DNA from: RFTU01 sp049423145
GTDB lineage: Bacteria > Pseudomonadota > Gammaproteobacteria > Burkholderiales > Burkholderiaceae_C
DNA length: 22,681 bases
Assembly (NCBI GenBank): GCA_049423145.1
Contig: JBMSQF010000043.1
Location: 1-22,681 of the forward strand
Reading direction: 5' to 3'
The position numbers and the translations under genes are program-made. Positions 19,821 through 22,681 of this stretch are shown piece by piece (positions within the stretch are counted from its first letter, which is position 1; every line of letters starts with the position of its first letter). The notes beneath the pieces were generated by a model. That model was given only the letters and a program-made list of their open reading frames with translations. It did no database searches and was not told the DNA's origin.

Positions 19821-21551
19821 TTAAGCACGGAACTTTGAGGTGATGGGGTAGCGCCAGTCCTTGCCGAAGGAGCGGTGCGTGATGCGGATGCCGATGGGGG
19901 CCTGCCGGCGCTTGTACTCGTTGAGCGCAATCAAACGAACCACGCGCTGCACCGTGGCGCGGTCGAATCCCGCGGCCACGATCTCGTCGGGTGATTGGTC
20001 TTCCTCCATGTAGCGCGCGAGGATGGCATCGAGCACCTCATAGGGGGGCAAGCTGTCCTGGTCGACCTGGTTGGGCCGCAATTCGGCCGATGGCGGGCGG
20101 GTGATGATGCGGGAGGGGATCACTTCGCGCGCCTGCCCGTCGGGGCCTGGCTGGCGGTTGCGCCACTCACACAACTGCCACACCAGGGTTTTGGCCACAT
20201 CCTTGATCACCGCAAAACCACCAGCCATGTCGCCATAGAGCGTGCAATAGCCGGTGGCCATTTCGCTCTTGTTGCCGGTGGTCAGCACGATGGCGCCGGT
20301 CTTGTTGGACAGCGCCATGAGCAAGGTGCCGCGGATGCGGGCCTGCAGGTTCTCCTCCGTCGTGTCTTCGGCCAGGCCCTGGAATTGCGGTGCCAGGGCC
20401 TGTTTGAAGGATTCGAAGGTGGGGCCGATCGGAATCTCGTCGTAACGCACACCCAAGCGCTGCGCCATGTCGCGCGCGTCCACCCACGAGATCTCGGCGG
20501 TATAGGCCGAGGGCATCATCACGGCGCGCACGCGCGCAGCGCCCAGGGCCTCGACCGCAACGGCCAGCACCAGGGCACTGTCCACGCCGCCGGACAAGCC
20601 GATGAGGGCACCGGGAAAACCGTTCTTGCCGACATAGTCGCGCACGCCGGAGACCAAGGCCGCCCAGGCTTGCGCATGCAAGCTCGGCAATTCGTGTCGA
20701 GGCCCGCTGAGGTGCAGGCGTGTGGGCGAAGCACCCGGCGGTGCGGCGCCCGGCGCCGGCGCCAGCGCGATGTCCACCACCGCAATGGCTTCTTCAAAAC
20801 TCGGCGCGCGCATCGCCAGCGAACCGTCGGCCTGGAGCGCGAAGGACGCGCCGTCAAAGACCACCTCGTCCTGGCCGCCGGTCAAGTGGGCATAGAGCAG
20901 CGGCGTTCCCATCCGCTGCGCACAACGGGCCATGGCCGCCTCGCGTTCCTGCGCCTTGTTCAGGTGAAACGGCGAGGCATTGAGCACGCACAGCACCTGG
21001 GCGCCCGCGTCCACTGCGGCCTGTGCGGGCTCCTCGAACCAGGCGTCCTCGCAAATGAGCAGCCCTAAGCGCAGGCCCTGAATCTCAAAAACGCCGGGCG
21101 CGCCGGCCGGTGGCGGCGCCACCCGGCCCGAGGCGAAGGTCCGGCGTTCGTCGAAGACCTGGTAGTTGGGCAACTCCCGCTTGAAGTAGGTGAGCTCCAC
21201 CGCACCTCGGCGCAACAGGGAAGCCGCGTTGAAGCGGCGCGGCACGTGAGTGGACCGGGTGCGGTCGTCCGACCAGCCTTCCATCTGATGCGGATGCCCG
21301 ACCACCATGGCCATGTCGGGCAGGTCCTGCAATTCAGCGGCGAGCTCCCGCAAGGTCTGCCCACAGGCTTGCATGAATGCCGGTCGAAGCAGAAGGTCTT
21401 CGGGTGGGTAGCCGCAGAGCGAGAGTTCCGGCGACAGCAACAGCCGCGCACCCTGCGCGTGCGCTTGGCGCGCGGCCTGGAGCAGCTTGGCCTTGTTGCC
21501 CGCCAAATCCCCCACCACCGGATTGATCTGGGCCAAAGCCACCTTCAACAT
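19821..21551 (-). CDS. nadE: Glutamine-dependent NAD+ synthetase
   Basis: Last step of NAD synthesis: amidates nicotinic acid adenine dinucleotide using ammonia released from glutamine. It has 576 residues in two domains. The N-terminal nitrilase-type glutaminase has the triad Glu42 (PELSLCGYPPEDLL), Lys124 (YFKRELPNY) and Cys167 (LLICEDAWFE). The C-terminal synthetase has the ATP-pyrophosphatase loop SGGVDS at 320-325 and ends in ITSKFRA. The start ATG has GGAG 7 nt upstream. It is followed by glnB. PII proteins are reported to control this class of NadE in Azospirillum, so the pairing is probably functional. A CATAAT -10-like box near 21610 on this strand could serve as its promoter, lying within the divergent gene. 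Confidence 0.97.
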   Translation of the reverse strand: MLKVALAQINPVVGDLAGNKAKLLQAARQAHAQGARLLLSPELSLCGYPPEDLLLRPAFMQACGQTLRELAAELQDLPDMAMVVGHPHQMEGWSDDRTRSTHVPRRFNAASLLRRGAVELTYFKRELPNYQVFDERRTFASGRVAPPPAGAPGVFEIQGLRLGLLICEDAWFEEPAQAAVDAGAQVLCVLNASPFHLNKAQEREAAMARCAQRMGTPLLYAHLTGGQDEVVFDGASFALQADGSLAMRAPSFEEAIAVVDIALAPAPGAAPPGASPTRLHLSGPRHELPSLHAQAWAALVSGVRDYVGKNGFPGALIGLSGGVDSALVLAVAVEALGAARVRAVMMPSAYTAEISWVDARDMAQRLGVRYDEIPIGPTFESFKQALAPQFQGLAEDTTEENLQARIRGTLLMALSNKTGAIVLTTGNKSEMATGYCTLYGDMAGGFAVIKDVAKTLVWQLCEWRNRQPGPDGQAREVIPSRIITRPPSAELRPNQVDQDSLPPYEVLDAILARYMEEDQSPDEIVAAGFDRATVQRVVRLIALNEYKRRQAPIGIRITHRSFGKDWRYPITSKFRA

Positions 21552-21572
21552 GGCGGGCTCCAGCGGCGCGTC

Positions 21573-21578
21573 GACAAT
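21573..21578 (+). promoter_or_regulatory. Candidate -10 box for the FemAB/GNAT-like gene
   Basis: GACAAT ends exactly 6 nt before the ATG at 21585, so a transcript would start at the start codon. No Shine-Dalgarno precedes the gene. The divergent gap to nadE is only 33 nt. Confidence 0.35.
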
Positions 21579-21584
21579 GGGGGC

Positions 21585-22681
21585 ATGCAGGTTCGGAGCA
21601 CGGTCGGCGATTATGTCATTCGGGTCTATGAAAGCCCGGATGCCTGGGACCCACAGCGCTGGGATGAATTGCTCGAGCGCCAGGCACAGCCCTCACCGTT
21701 CATGCGCAGCGCCTATCTGCGCGCCCTGCACGCCAGCGGCAGCGCCTGTGCGGAAACCGGCTGGCAGCCCTTCTTCCTGAGCCTGTGGCAAGGCGATCGG
21801 ATGGTGGCGGCCTGCGCGCTGTACCAAAAGCACCACTCCTACGGCGAATATGTGTTCGATTGGGCCTGGGCCGATGCCTACCGGCGCAACGGGCTGCGCT
21901 ACTACCCCAAACTGCTGTCGGCCGTGCCGTTCACGCCCGTACCGGGCGCCCGCTTGCTGGCGCAGGACGAAGCCGCGCGGTCGGCACTGGCCCAGGCCTT
22001 GGTGCAGACCGCCGCCGACCGGGGGCTGTCCTCGCTGCATGTGCTGTTCGTTGACGAAATCGATGCCCAAGCCCTGGCCCAGGCCGGATGCATGATCCGC
22101 CAGGGGGTTCAGTTCCACTGGAGTCAGCTGCCGGAGGATCCGATCGAAGACTTCCAGGACCTGCTGGCACGCCTTCAGCGGGAGAAGCGGAAGAAGATCC
22201 AGCAGGAACAGCGGCGCGTGCGCGACGCCGGCGTGACCTTCACGGTGCACCAGGGCACGGCCATCGACGAGGCCCTGTGGACCTTCTTCCACGCCTGCTA
22301 CACCCGCACCTACCTCGAGCATCACAGCACGCCATACCTCACGCGAGACTTCTTTGCCCGCATGGCATCGGACATGTCGGAGAACTGGTTGATGTTCGTG
22401 GCCCACCACGAGGGTCAGCCCATCGCCTGTTCGCTCGTGGCCTTGGACCCGGTGCGCAAGCATGCCTACGGACGCTACTGGGGTGCGCTTCGATCACTGC
22501 CCTGCCTTCACTTCGACGCCTGCTACTACCAACCGCTGACCTGGTGCCTGCGCGAGGGCTACACCCGCTTCGAAGGTGGCGCACAGGGCGAACACAAGAT
22601 GGCCCGCGGCCTCTTGCCCGTGACCACTCGATCGGCGCATTGGGTTGCAGACCCGCGCTTCGCCCACGCGGTGGACGACTT
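21585..22681 (+). CDS. FemAB/GNAT-like acyltransferase (COG3146/DUF482 type), 3' end beyond window
   Basis: The first 365 residues of a predicted cytoplasmic N-acyltransferase of the family often annotated as GNAT or 'peptidogalycan biosynthesis protein'; the true substrate is unknown. Family landmarks are SPFMRSAYLRALHASGS near 37-53, the HSYGEYVFDWAWADAY stretch at about 84-99, YYPKLLSAVPFTPVPGARLL at about 106-125, an EKRKKIQQEQRRVRDAG helix, YLEHHSTPYLT, and EGGAQGEHKMARGLLPV near 330-346. The frame stays open to the window edge with no break. The ATG at 21585 is chosen because the conserved part begins soon after; there is no ribosome site. It is transcribed divergently from nadE with only 33 nt between starts. 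Confidence 0.88.
   Translation, partial: MQVRSTVGDYVIRVYESPDAWDPQRWDELLERQAQPSPFMRSAYLRALHASGSACAETGWQPFFLSLWQGDRMVAACALYQKHHSYGEYVFDWAWADAYRRNGLRYYPKLLSAVPFTPVPGARLLAQDEAARSALAQALVQTAADRGLSSLHVLFVDEIDAQALAQAGCMIRQGVQFHWSQLPEDPIEDFQDLLARLQREKRKKIQQEQRRVRDAGVTFTVHQGTAIDEALWTFFHACYTRTYLEHHSTPYLTRDFFARMASDMSENWLMFVAHHEGQPIACSLVALDPVRKHAYGRYWGALRSLPCLHFDACYYQPLTWCLREGYTRFEGGAQGEHKMARGLLPVTTRSAHWVADPRFAHAVDD

Noticed and set aside
21693..22463. 256-codon minus-strand open frame at the right end
   Set aside because: Antisense to the FemAB/GNAT-like gene, whose frame is continuous and family-like.
1..22681. Mobile element, prophage, CRISPR, toxin-antitoxin or defence system
   Set aside because: Every long stretch is accounted for by housekeeping or conserved genes in lineage-typical order; no transposase, integrase, repeat array or composition break was seen.

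Overview
The window looks like ordinary chromosome from a high-GC betaproteobacterium of the order Burkholderiales, most like Comamonadaceae or a relative. The reasons are gene order (tRNA-Leu/tig/clpP/clpX/lon; ilvI-ilvH-ilvC-pssA-leuA; sigma factor-DUF3619-DUF3106-RDD; nadE-glnB), strong G/C third-position bias and frequent GTG/TTG starts. I see no insertion sequence, prophage, CRISPR array or other sign of recent transfer. This identification rests on protein recognition by eye, not on a search.

Layout. (1) 1-4064, minus strand: a protein quality-control block. tRNA-Leu(UAG) lies just ahead of trigger factor (tig), then clpP, clpX and the 5' part of lon, which runs off the window. A heat-shock (sigma-32-like) promoter sits directly ahead of lon. 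(2) 4212-7227, plus strand: hpnC-hpnD-hpnE, the three-step bacterial route from farnesyl diphosphate to squalene, with overlapping or touching gene ends. An IclR-family regulator (7262-8086) follows, and its 3' end overlaps a convergent penicillin-binding protein gene (pbpG-like, 8016-9170). (3) 9276-15354, minus strand: a branched-chain amino acid block, ilvI-ilvH-ilvC, then pssA (phosphatidylserine synthase), then leuA. Between pssA and leuA is a leucine-rich short ORF followed by an intrinsic terminator, which reads as a leucine attenuator. A perfect 10-bp-arm inverted repeat lies in the gap between ilvI and the divergent sigma-factor gene. (4) 15599-19356, plus strand: an ECF-like sigma factor, a single-membrane-span DUF3619 protein overlapping it, a membrane-anchored DUF3106 protein, an RDD membrane protein, diacylglycerol kinase and a LOG-family phosphoribohydrolase. 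(5) 19414-21551, minus strand: nadE (glutamine-dependent NAD synthetase) and glnB (PII). A divergent FemAB/GNAT-like acyltransferase gene starts at 21585 and runs off the end.

How the genes fit together. Block 1 handles nascent-chain folding and ATP-dependent proteolysis. Block 2 makes squalene; the hopene cyclase that would use it is not here. In block 3 IlvI/IlvH/IlvC build valine and isoleucine precursors, LeuA diverts 2-ketoisovalerate to leucine, and the attenuator would let leucine supply set leuA expression separately from the upstream genes. Block 4 may be a sigma/anti-sigma-like signalling unit tied to envelope and phospholipid functions. In block 5 PII, the nitrogen sensor, sits next to a glutamine-using NAD synthetase.

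Most of the window is well-known core biology. The parts most worth checking are the leuA attenuator with an apparently leaderless leader peptide, the inverted repeat between ilvI and the sigma factor, the sigma-DUF3619-DUF3106 unit, and a recurrent start-site pattern suggesting leaderless mRNAs.
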